Shown piece after piece: positions 45,703 to 53,960 of a stretch of DNA of 64,000 nucleotides. The stretch covers positions 124,001 to 188,000 of the forward strand of contig NZ_BMED01000003.1 of NCBI RefSeq assembly GCF_014636315.1, in the 5' to 3' direction. Position numbers and translations under genes: made by a program. The stretch's first letter is position 1, and each line of letters starts with the position of its first letter. This DNA is from Parundibacterium terreum (lineage in GTDB: Bacteria; Pseudomonadota; Gammaproteobacteria; Burkholderiales; Burkholderiaceae_D). Under the pieces are notes generated by a model. It ran no database searches and was not told the origin of the DNA. It saw only the letters and a list, made by a program, of their open reading frames with translations.

Positions 45703-47322
45703 TCATTTTCTGATCAGCACTGTTTTCATCAGGTCCTGCTTTTCGTCCTGCAAACGCGCCGGATCCGTTTGCAGGAAAATCATGTCGTTGGTTGCTGACA
45801 GCATTTGCTGCCGCTGGTAGCGTTCCAGAGGCGTTCTGGTTTCATCTTTCTTGGTATCCGGCATCAGCGTTTTGACCAGATCTTGCGTGAGCGTAGTCTG
45901 GCTTGGCGTGGTCGTGTCATCCGTCAGGTGGCCATGCACATATTTCTGGATGCGGGTGGACTGGCTGGCGGACTGGGTCAGATTGGCCTTGACCAGTATG
46001 CCCTTTTGATAGGCCATATCCACGCTGCTGCTTGCCGTGTCATTGATGGTGTAATAGCTGTAATTCTGTGATTCGGCAGCGGTGGTGAGTACCAGGCGTA
46101 CATTCGGCGACGGGGGCTGGTGGTAGCTGGCCTGCAATGAGGATTGCTGGGTTTGCGAAATCGAGCGGTCTGCCTGGTCGGGGCCTTTTATTTCAGTGTG
46201 CTGGGATAGTTGATACGAGAAACTGTCCTTTTCACTGGGGCGCATGGGGTTCGGCGAAGTTTTTGCCTGGGTGACAGACGCGCTAAAGTCAGCCAGCCCG
46301 GTCAGCATCGAGTAATCCTGGTCTTCCAGCGAGATGGATGGCAATGCCCCTGCCTGTGCTTGTGCAGACGCTCCGTAGCTGCTGTTCATTTCGGTGAAGG
46401 CGTCTTTAAACATTGCCATCAGCGAGGCGTCGGCCTTGCCGCGAGAGCCGGCCTGGTCAAATTGCTTCAGGTAGTTGGCGATCGCCTTGCTCTGCTGGGC
46501 CGGGCTGCCCCGCCCAAGCGGGCTACTCAAATCCACGCTGACCTGTGCCTGGCCCGCCGGTCCGTTCAGACTCATCGTTCTTTTTGCTGCGTCCGCGTGG
46601 AAATCCAGTGACTGGCTTGCGTTTGCGCCTTGCTGGATGCTGGCATGGAAATCCACCGAGGCCAGCACCGAGGGATCGAACTGGGTGAGGCCGTCGAGTG
46701 CAATTTTCGGCTGGCCGGATGAGATGCCGTCAATGGCGTCTTGAAAGCCCTGGGCAAGCTTGGCCAGCGCGCCGCGTTCCGCGTCGCTCAATTCCCCGTC
46801 GCTCTTCATCTGGACTGCTATGCCGTCTTCCCGGCTATCCAGGGACAGGCTGACCTTCACGCCGCTTTTGGTGGTGATGTTGAGTGTCATCTGGTTGTCG
46901 CCCAGACCGTGCAGTGGCGCAGGGGTATCCAGCACAACGCCGCCATACGGATTCAATTGCGTTGCGGGTGAGCCCTGCTGCACCGTTTGCGATATTTGCG
47001 TTACTCCACTTTTGAACTGGTCCAGCATGGCTGCGCCAATTCCAGCAAACCGGCCGGCTGAGGGCTGAAAAGTATAGTTATACGCCATCAGATAACTAAG
47101 GGCGTCACTGGATTTGCTTTCCCATACCAATTGCTTGGCGGCCTCCAGCATGCCGGCCCCGTCCTGTGCGGAAGCTGCCGCTCCCGACTGGCTGAGCGTG
47201 ACGATGGACGCGGGCGCTGTAGCGGCTGTCGCAGTACTTTTTGCCGTGGAAGGAGATGAAGCGATAGCCTGCCGCTGTGCACCGAGTGCCGGACTGGAGT
47301 TAATCGAGGAAAGTGAAGTCAT
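45703..47322 (-). CDS. Unrecognised 539-aa protein
   Basis: I do not recognise this family. There is no signal peptide or membrane segment. The first 50 residues are Ser/Ala/Thr-rich and look disordered; the body is acidic-to-neutral with alternating Ser/Gln-rich beta-like segments (QMTLNITTKSGVKVSLSLDSREDGIAVQMKS) and a helical C terminus (TPLERYQRQQMLSATNDMIFLQTD). That composition recalls hook-length, flagellar or secreted effector-type proteins, but no motif supports a function. Codon use is like the neighbours. It converges on the redox cluster and has a 415-bp spacer ahead. Confidence 0.75.
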   Translation of the reverse strand: MTSLSSINSSPALGAQRQAIASSPSTAKSTATAATAPASIVTLSQSGAAASAQDGAGMLEAAKQLVWESKSSDALSYLMAYNYTFQPSAGRFAGIGAAMLDQFKSGVTQISQTVQQGSPATQLNPYGGVVLDTPAPLHGLGDNQMTLNITTKSGVKVSLSLDSREDGIAVQMKSDGELSDAERGALAKLAQGFQDAIDGISSGQPKIALDGLTQFDPSVLASVDFHASIQQGANASQSLDFHADAAKRTMSLNGPAGQAQVSVDLSSPLGRGSPAQQSKAIANYLKQFDQAGSRGKADASLMAMFKDAFTEMNSSYGASAQAQAGALPSISLEDQDYSMLTGLADFSASVTQAKTSPNPMRPSEKDSFSYQLSQHTEIKGPDQADRSISQTQQSSLQASYHQPPSPNVRLVLTTAAESQNYSYYTINDTASSSVDMAYQKGILVKANLTQSASQSTRIQKYVHGHLTDDTTTPSQTTLTQDLVKTLMPDTKKDETRTPLERYQRQQMLSATNDMIFLQTDPARLQDEKQDLMKTVLIRK

Positions 47323-47737
47323 GGCCGGTGCGTGCTTTTGTCTATTTATACATTTTCGGCGTCAAAGCAAAAATCTTTAATTAGGGCAACTGCCTTGCCC
47401 TACTCAGGGGCTCGCATGGACGCATTTCTCTCGTGCGCTCACGCAGATGCCCGACATTGAGCGCAATCTATATTGCTTGTGTAGCAACCAAGGTGAATGT
47501 AATATTGACAATAAATGTCATTATTTCATTTGCAATAAAATCCTGGCACTAAATATTTTCAGGTGGGATTCAGGTGTGATGCCGCCTCTTTCGCATCCGC
47601 TGTTCGGTAAGGTAATTCATAGGTAAGTAGCATGATCTTCATAAGGCGGTGCTCTCTTGATTTTGTTCTTGAGTTTGTGCCGGTAGAAAAACAAACAAAA
47701 CCGTAGCAGCCTTTGCTATGATTTTTACAGTAAATCC
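47323..47737. other. 415-bp divergent intergenic region
   Basis: No gene. AT-rich in the middle, with imperfect symmetry AAATG-N9-CATTT at 47513-47531 and TGACA-ATAAA-TGTCA at 47506-47520. These could be operators for the TonB receptor gene but do not match Fur well. Confidence 0.4.
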
Positions 47738-49924
47738 ATGCAAAATTATTTAAAGTGCTTCAGCTTCTTATTACTGGTCAATTCACTTTCTTACGCAGAG
47801 GAAACACAAAAAAAGCCGTCGTCCGCGCAACAGGTGCTCATCAATGGAGCACAGACCGATATTGAAAAGAGCCGTGATTTTGTTGCGGGCAAACTCATCA
47901 TTAGTGCAAAAACCATCGCCGATAGCGGATTGCAAAATGTGGGAGAAATTTTGCGCCGTGAACCGGCAATCACGATAGGCAAGGATGGCCGTTTAGGGCT
48001 CATGGGCTTGCCGGGTTATACGCAAGTCCTTATTGACGGGATGCCGCCTTCAGGAAAAGATCCTTATGAACTGGATCTGGTGCACGTCGAAAAAATTGAA
48101 ATCATTAAATCCGCCACCGCGGCAACCGGCCCTTTCGGCATTGCGGGCACCATCAATATCATCCAGCGCAAAGTAGCTCCGACACGCTATACGCAAGTAA
48201 CTGCCGGTGGGTCTTCAACCGCTGGGCACCATGCGGCCAATCTGGCGTGGGTAAATAATCAGGCAGTGGGTGACACGCCGCTGAGCTTTAATCTCTCCTT
48301 GTCGGCAAACCGCAGTGTTAAACCGAGTTCCGACAGCTATCAGCAAACGCTAATTCAAACTGGATTACCTTCCCAGCCCGTTTTACAGGGCGATCGAATG
48401 TCGATTTCAACTTTCGAATATGTGACGGGGCAGGGAGAATTTTCCTGGAAATTGAATCCTAATCAGAAAATCATTTTTTCTCCCGAGGGCCTCCAGATCA
48501 ACGTGACGCAACAAGGGCATGAACAACGCCAGTGGACCGACGGCAGGACATTTTCTACGCAAGAGAATAGTAAAGAAACTTCGTCAAGCTACTCCATTCC
48601 TTTGCGGTGGACCTTGCTGACGGAGAGCGATAGCCGAATAGAATTGCAACTTAAAGCAAATCACGTCGCTGCATCTAATTCAAGTTCACAACTCTCGGAA
48701 ACCGGGCCTTCCTCAACGAGTGATCTCCGCGTGCAAAGTAGAAGGGTAGAGAGCAACAACCAATTTTTTACTCTGAACTACAAGAGCGAATTTTCAGGCG
48801 GGCATGAGCTGGAAGCGGGAGGTAACTTCACCCACAGCACTAGTGATACCACGTACGGAGATTTTATTAACGGTAGCCGGGATACGACCCTGACTATGCT
48901 GGGCACCTTGAGTACGGTCGAGAAAAAAGCCCTTCGCCTGTTTGCGCAAGATGACTGGCGTGTGAATAAGAGCCTGGCGTTTAATTTTGGCGTTTCGGCA
49001 GAGCAGCAGGATTTTCAGCTGGAAGAAGGGGTAACGCGCAGCCAGGCAAATTTCCGTATGTGGGCGCCGTCCTTCCACGTAGTCAAAAAAATCGCTGGTG
49101 ACACCAAACGCCAGTTTCGCGCTTCCCTGGCTAGAACCTTCCAGGCGCCTACCTCCAGCCAGTTGGTGCTGCATCCGCGTGTCAACTCTCTGGCCCCTTG
49201 CGATGCCAATCAGTTGTGCAGTGCCAATAGTCCCGACACTGCCGATAACGCCGGCAATCCAAACTTGCAGCCAGAAAGGGCACTGGGCCTGAACCTCTCT
49301 TACACGCAAGGTTTAAGTGACAATAGTGAATTATCCGTGGAGTACTACCGGCGCGACATCGACCGCAAAATCGGCAGCGAATTGATACTCGAAGACGTCG
49401 TCTGGGCGAGCGTGCCGCGCTATGTGTTCCGCCCGGCGAATCTGGGGCAGGCCAGGATAGAGGGTATCGATTTGAGCGCGCGCGTGACTGTCCGCGATTT
49501 TTGGAAAGAGTCGCCCAAGCTGGATGTAAGCGGTAAGCTGGGATTTTCTCGTTCAGAATTAAGCGACATTCCCGGCCCGGACAACCGGCTGGCCGGCCAG
49601 ACGCCGTGGAACGCCAAGTTGAACCTGGCCTATACAGCGGTAGGGTGGCCGCTTAAATTGAACCTCGATGCCAACTGGCTGCCGGGCGACTGGGTGCGCA
49701 ATAATCTGACCCAGCGCAGCTTTCAATCACGCTTATTCACGCTAAATAGCAGCGCGAGCTGGCAGATCAAGCCCGATCTTCGTTTGGTGATGAGTCTGAA
49801 TAACATACTGCCGTCAACTCGTGAGCGGGTTGATGAGTATGCGACTGCTAACGGAACATTGCAGCAAACGACACACAGTGCAGACTATAGACGCATCGGC
49901 ATGCGCCTGGAAATGAAACTCTAA
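47738..49924 (+). CDS. TonB-dependent receptor
   Basis: 728 aa. Signal peptide (MQNYLKCFSFLLLVNSLSYA), plug domain about 45-150 with VGEILRREPAITIGKDGRLGLMGL, VLIDGMPP and VEKIEIIKSATAATGPFGIAGTINIIQR, then a beta-barrel with QPERALGLNLSYTQG and the terminal RRIGMRLEMKL. Plug wording is like receptors for small organics or metal complexes; the ligand is unknown. Start codon choice is supported by the signal peptide. Followed 86 bp later by a small exported Cys protein. Confidence 0.9.
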   Translation: MQNYLKCFSFLLLVNSLSYAEETQKKPSSAQQVLINGAQTDIEKSRDFVAGKLIISAKTIADSGLQNVGEILRREPAITIGKDGRLGLMGLPGYTQVLIDGMPPSGKDPYELDLVHVEKIEIIKSATAATGPFGIAGTINIIQRKVAPTRYTQVTAGGSSTAGHHAANLAWVNNQAVGDTPLSFNLSLSANRSVKPSSDSYQQTLIQTGLPSQPVLQGDRMSISTFEYVTGQGEFSWKLNPNQKIIFSPEGLQINVTQQGHEQRQWTDGRTFSTQENSKETSSSYSIPLRWTLLTESDSRIELQLKANHVAASNSSSQLSETGPSSTSDLRVQSRRVESNNQFFTLNYKSEFSGGHELEAGGNFTHSTSDTTYGDFINGSRDTTLTMLGTLSTVEKKALRLFAQDDWRVNKSLAFNFGVSAEQQDFQLEEGVTRSQANFRMWAPSFHVVKKIAGDTKRQFRASLARTFQAPTSSQLVLHPRVNSLAPCDANQLCSANSPDTADNAGNPNLQPERALGLNLSYTQGLSDNSELSVEYYRRDIDRKIGSELILEDVVWASVPRYVFRPANLGQARIEGIDLSARVTVRDFWKESPKLDVSGKLGFSRSELSDIPGPDNRLAGQTPWNAKLNLAYTAVGWPLKLNLDANWLPGDWVRNNLTQRSFQSRLFTLNSSASWQIKPDLRLVMSLNNILPSTRERVDEYATANGTLQQTTHSADYRRIGMRLEMKL

Positions 49925-50010
49925 GCGAAGGCAGAAGGAAAAACGGATAGGTCAGAACGTCCGGGAGCAGCGCTCGTTTTTAACGAAAAAACTGAAAACA
50001 AAGGATGAAC

Positions 50011-50310
50011 ATGAAATTCGATAGGCGAATCTTTCTTGCTGCGAGCATTTTCCTCGCTCTGAATGCCGGCGCACAAACTCGAACCACACCTGAGGTATGT
50101 TACAAGCGCTGCACTGCAATACGGTTTGACGATCCTGAGGCTATCAATGATAGGTTCAGAGCAAAACTTGTGAAAATTCAAGCAAAGAAAAAGGAAGAAA
50201 CTGATCCCGAAAAAATCAAGGAATTGGAAGAAGCTGAAAAAAATGAAATAGAAAGACTCAAAGAATCACTGGAGAGAACGTGCGATAAAATGTGCAGCTT
50301 TAAAGAATAA
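50011..50310 (+). CDS. Small exported twin-CX3C alpha-hairpin protein, unknown
   Basis: 99 aa from ATG 50011 (AAAGGA 5 nt in front; ATG 50005 is too close to it). Signal peptide ends near AGAQ (residue 22). The mature 77 aa carry two CX3C pairs, Cys30/Cys34 and Cys91/Cys95, flanking a very charged Lys/Glu helix pair (about 45-90) that should fold back as a coiled-coil hairpin held by two disulfides, like mitochondrial small Tim/CHCH proteins but with a longer spacer. Located right behind a TonB receptor gene, so a periplasmic partner is possible. I know no family for it. Confidence 0.8.
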   Translation: MKFDRRIFLAASIFLALNAGAQTRTTPEVCYKRCTAIRFDDPEAINDRFRAKLVKIQAKKKEETDPEKIKELEEAEKNEIERLKESLERTCDKMCSFKE

Positions 50311-50412
50311 GTATAATAAGTTCTTTCGTCCCTCTTCTTTAGCGCAGCACAACTTTCGGGAATCTCTTGCATTGGACTCCTTTCGATCTACCACCTGCTA
50401 TAGCTGCACGCC

Positions 50413-51219
50413 ATGATCGCCGATACAGTCGCTGCCGCCGTCGCTGCATTCAATGCAGGCAATATGGAGCTTGCATCGCACATCTGCCTGCAGATTGTGC
50501 AGGGAGAAACCGGAGACCCGGGGGCGCATCAGTTGCTGTCGCTGATAGCGCTAGAACAGGGACAGTTGGCGGTTGCGCGTGAGCACATCGGCTGCAGCTT
50601 GCGCCAGCGCCCGGATCATGTTCCGGCCTTGGTCATTGCCGGTAAAGTGGCACGCGCCGAAGGCGATCTGGGCACTGCAATCGTCTATTGCCAGCAGGCA
50701 GTGGTGCTGTCGCCGGCGGATTTTGAATCCAATTATCTTTGTGCGCTGCTGATACTGGAGCAGGGTGATCTGATGGTCGCCAAGCGGCTATTCGAGCGCC
50801 TGGTCGATCTACATCCGCGCAACGCGCTTGCGTGGGCCGCGTTGGGCTCTGTGCTTCAGCAAACCGGCCTGGCGCAAACGGCTATCACAGCTTTGGAAAG
50901 AGCGTTGGCATTGGAGCCCCGCCTGGGCGAAGCGTGGTTTAATCTCGGCCTGGCCCGGCAGGATATGCAAGACATGCAAGGCGCTGCTGCCGCCTTTCTT
51001 TCGGCATTTGAACTCAGGCCTGACTATGCAGAGGCAGCGGTAAATCTTGGTATCGTTTTGCAAGAACAAGGTAAGCGGGACCAGGCGATGCTTTTCTATA
51101 GCAAGGCCTATAAGCTTCGCCCCGCCAGCTTCGCGCGCATCGCCAATGCCCTGGCTGCAAGCCCGCATGGGAAACAATGGCTGGACTTGAGTGCATTGCG
51201 CGCCGTATTGGCTGCGTGA
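50413..51219 (+). CDS. TPR repeat protein
   Basis: 268 aa with about six or seven tetratricopeptide repeats from residue 2 to 245 (for example AWAALGSVLQQTGLAQTAITALERALALEP and AWFNLGLARQDMQDMQGAAAAFLSAFELRP). No signal peptide. TPR proteins hold complexes together; no enzymatic domain follows. The next gene converges on it with no intergenic gap (stops abut at 51219/51220). Confidence 0.88.
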   Translation: MIADTVAAAVAAFNAGNMELASHICLQIVQGETGDPGAHQLLSLIALEQGQLAVAREHIGCSLRQRPDHVPALVIAGKVARAEGDLGTAIVYCQQAVVLSPADFESNYLCALLILEQGDLMVAKRLFERLVDLHPRNALAWAALGSVLQQTGLAQTAITALERALALEPRLGEAWFNLGLARQDMQDMQGAAAAFLSAFELRPDYAEAAVNLGIVLQEQGKRDQAMLFYSKAYKLRPASFARIANALAASPHGKQWLDLSALRAVLAA

Positions 51220-51936
51220 CTATTGCGTACCCGGGCCGCCGCGTTTTGCGCGGAAGCGCTTGCGGTAAATGCCGGGCGTGGTCAGCACTTCCGACACGAT
51301 GCTGGTATAGCGGCTGCTTTTTTCCGGCGACATCACTTCAAAAACCAGGGTCTGGGCCGCTCGCGGCACAGGAAAGCACTGCGCCACCGGCGTACCCTTG
51401 GGTAATATCCCGTTGAAATCCGGCTTGGTCCAGATGGCGGGAAAATTGATACCGGCATCGGTAAAGCGGTCGGAATCCACCAGACCGCTCAATAGCCGGA
51501 AAGGCAAATCGTCGCGGTTCACCGGATGCGTTGCGAACAGCGACCAGCCTGGCTCCAACTCTATCGTCCAGAAACTATTGAATTTGATGGCGGAAGAGCG
51601 GCCATCGTGAAATGGCGCACCCATGATCTGCGCCGGAGCGTGAAAGCTGAGTGGTGAACGCGGGTGTTCTTCTACGCTGAGAGGAGGCAGGTCCCAATCC
51701 CATGTGAAAGTTCCGTGCTCTACCCGGATGTCGCAAGGCAGCAGGATCATGAAGCCATGCGACATGGCATCCACAAACGGAGGACATTGCTTGACGGTGC
51801 GGATTTCGCGTTCATGCATGTCGGAAAACGCCTTGGCTGGCATGGCCCGCAGCCAGTCCGGCAGCGCTTGCTTGGCCGGGATTGGTTGCGGCAGCAGTGG
51901 GATCAGTGCAGGGTCGCAACGGAAGATGATTTGCAT
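51220..51936 (-). CDS. DUF6065-like protein
   Basis: 238 aa from ATG 51936; the frame is open to 52035 but the extra 33 residues look unrelated. Features: LPDWLRAMPAKAF, CPPFVDAMSHGFMILLPCDI, TWDWDLPPL, NSFWTIELEPGWSLFATHPVNRDDLPFRLLSGLVD and KGTPVAQCFPVPR, which as I recall are the pattern of the DUF6065 family, function unknown (some members look 2-oxoglutarate-enzyme-linked). Abuts the TPR gene tail to tail. Confidence 0.75.
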   Translation of the reverse strand: MQIIFRCDPALIPLLPQPIPAKQALPDWLRAMPAKAFSDMHEREIRTVKQCPPFVDAMSHGFMILLPCDIRVEHGTFTWDWDLPPLSVEEHPRSPLSFHAPAQIMGAPFHDGRSSAIKFNSFWTIELEPGWSLFATHPVNRDDLPFRLLSGLVDSDRFTDAGINFPAIWTKPDFNGILPKGTPVAQCFPVPRAAQTLVFEVMSPEKSSRYTSIVSEVLTTPGIYRKRFRAKRGGPGTQ

Positions 51937-52141
51937 GTGCGTTGAATGGAGGGGAGGGCGATATGCATACCTTATCAGAAAATCTTTTGCCGTTTGTTGC
52001 CAGCGGCCGCACAATTTACAAAGTGGGATGTGCATGAGTGGAAATGAAACCCGATCGGTCAGGAAGAATTTTCGACAGGCTGTAAAAATCCAGATATTCT
52101 GCCTGCATTCCTGACGCCTGCCGTTTCTTTCTTCCTATCGT

Positions 52142-53044
52142 ATGCCCACGCCTTCAATGCCTATCCGTTATTTTGCAATCTCCCTTGCCGCCCTGGCGAT
52201 CCTGCTTCCCGCCGTTGCAGAAACTGCGCAGCCGGCCGCCACTCAAGCAAGCGTACCGGCCAGCCCGCAGGCCGATGCACACACTCCCGCCGAAGAGTCC
52301 CAAGTCACCCGCAAGCACAGGATGAAGAAGCTGGAGGAGAAGCTTTTCAGCGATACGGAGACCTTGCACCATCAGTGCCGCTATGAATCGGAGATTTCCG
52401 AAGCGCCGCCGGAAAAGAAGGTCTTGCTGACCTTCGACGATGGGCCGGAACCGGAGCAGACTGAATACATCCTGTCGGTATTGAAAAAATATAATGTACC
52501 GGCGACCTTTTTCATGATCGGCGAAAAAGTACAGGCGCATCCCGAGTTGCTGGCGCTGGTCCAGGCATCGGACCATGCACTGATCGGTAACCATTCATGG
52601 AGCCATCCGAACTTCCACGATATTCCAGCGGCAGAGCAGGCAACGGAAGTGGACAAGACTTCTGCTGTGCTGGTAAAGACGGTGCAGGAGCACTATTTCC
52701 GCTACCCCTATGGAAATTCTTCTTGCGAAACCAACGAGCTATTGAAATCCCACGGCTACAAGATCGTAGGCTGGCACGTGGATACCTGCGACTGGGCCTT
52801 TGATCATAAAGGCGTGGTCGATGCCAAGGAGGCACTGAGCTGCGGCGTGCTGGCGCAGAACAGGGACAACTACTTTGAGCACGTCATCTCATCGGTGCGG
52901 GCACACAATGGCGGCATCATCCTGATGCACGAGATTCATCCGAATACGCTGAAACAACTGGACGCCTTGGTCAAAAGGCTGCTGGCGGATGGTTATGTAT
53001 TCGGCAAGCTGAATGACGCCGAGTTTGCCAAATACCTGCGCTGA
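52142..53044 (+). CDS. Exported polysaccharide deacetylase (NodB homology, CE4)
   Basis: 300 aa. Signal peptide to about residue 26, an Ala/Pro-rich linker, then the NodB domain: LLTFDDGPEPE with Asp99/Asp100, the metal site HSWSH (His151, His155), RYPYG and the late LMHEIHP. This set of motifs marks an active metal-dependent deacetylase of peptidoglycan, chitin-like or other GlcNAc polymers. Two cysteines (DTCDW, LSCGV) near the C terminus may pair in the periplasm. Single-gene unit. Confidence 0.92.
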   Translation: MPTPSMPIRYFAISLAALAILLPAVAETAQPAATQASVPASPQADAHTPAEESQVTRKHRMKKLEEKLFSDTETLHHQCRYESEISEAPPEKKVLLTFDDGPEPEQTEYILSVLKKYNVPATFFMIGEKVQAHPELLALVQASDHALIGNHSWSHPNFHDIPAAEQATEVDKTSAVLVKTVQEHYFRYPYGNSSCETNELLKSHGYKIVGWHVDTCDWAFDHKGVVDAKEALSCGVLAQNRDNYFEHVISSVRAHNGGIILMHEIHPNTLKQLDALVKRLLADGYVFGKLNDAEFAKYLR

Positions 53045-53202
53045 GCGTCGTCAGTAGCCGAACGACTGCTTCGCTTAACCAGGGGAGTATTTGCATTTTT
53101 ACTAGTGAAGGTCGCGCTAATGCCTCTTTGCTATGCTTGCTTCTTTACGCCAGGTCAGTGGCTATCTGCAGATTTATCAATCTCAATTCGTCATGTATTA
53201 TA

Positions 53203-53216
53203 TTGACGTACGGCAA
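53203..53216. promoter_or_regulatory. Near-palindrome upstream of the KfrA-like gene
   Basis: TTGACGTACGGCAA, symmetric at 12 of 14 positions, 23 bp before the start codon. KfrA proteins repress their own promoters, so this is a candidate autoregulatory site. Confidence 0.4.
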
Positions 53217-53238
53217 CATAATTTCTATTGAGATGAAC

Positions 53239-53934
53239 ATGGCACACCAGGCAGTTACATTTGACGAGGTCGCGGCGGCCGCGATCAGCATACAGAACGA
53301 TGGCAAACCGGTAAGTATTGATGCGGTGCGCGGATTCCTTGGCACCGGCTCGCCGATTGGCATCCACAAGCATTTGAGCGTATGGCGTGACAATCACGCC
53401 AAGCGGGCCGAAACGCCTAAGGCGGATATTCCGGAGACTATCCTCGCCGACCTGGGGCGTTGGGTGCAGCAATTTGCGGAACAGGCCAGCGCCGGCGTTC
53501 GCGGAGAGCTTGTACAGTCTACACGCGACCTGGAAGCACTGCTGAAGGCGGGCGAGCAACTGGAAGCCGAGCGTGATCAGGCACTGATTATGGCTGCTGA
53601 GCGAGGCGAAGCGGTCGAGCGTCTGACAATCGGGTTGAACGATGCGCGCCAGGTTGCGGCCGATGCGCTGGTCGGCAAGGCAAAAGACCGGTTGGCCATT
53701 GACGGCAAGGACAGTCAGTTGACGGATCTGCGCTTGCAGATCGAACGTAATGTGACCGCGTCGGCGGCCGAGTCCGACGCCCGTCTTGCGGCTGAGATGG
53801 AGCTGATCGGGGCTGTCACGGCGCGCGACAATTTCGCGGCAGAAATCAGGGAGCTGCGAGCACAGCTCGCTGCCTCGGATACCGAACGCAGCGCGTTGCG
53901 GGCCGAGATAGAAGTACTGCGCGCGAGAACCTAG
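53239..53934 (+). CDS. KfrA-type DNA-binding coiled-coil protein
   Basis: 231 aa from ATG 53239 (GAG 6 nt in front; ATG 53233 is an alternative). N-terminal KfrA_N domain (VTFDEVAAAAISIQNDGKPVSIDAVRGFLGTGSPIGIHKHLSVWRD) is a winged/HTH DNA-binding unit; the rest (about 75-231) is a long, Ala/Glu/Arg-rich coiled coil. KfrA is best known from broad-host-range plasmids, where it autoregulates and helps partition; chromosomal relatives occur in Burkholderiales with unknown roles. Lone gene converging on the 16-TPR gene. Confidence 0.88.
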   Translation: MAHQAVTFDEVAAAAISIQNDGKPVSIDAVRGFLGTGSPIGIHKHLSVWRDNHAKRAETPKADIPETILADLGRWVQQFAEQASAGVRGELVQSTRDLEALLKAGEQLEAERDQALIMAAERGEAVERLTIGLNDARQVAADALVGKAKDRLAIDGKDSQLTDLRLQIERNVTASAAESDARLAAEMELIGAVTARDNFAAEIRELRAQLAASDTERSALRAEIEVLRART

Positions 53935-53960
53935 GGCTGGCGTTTGCTCTTGCGATGCCC

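Noticed and set aside
47506-47531. Fur box for the TonB receptor at 47738
   Set aside because: The AT-rich symmetric stretch matches the Fur consensus poorly and lies over 200 bp from the start.
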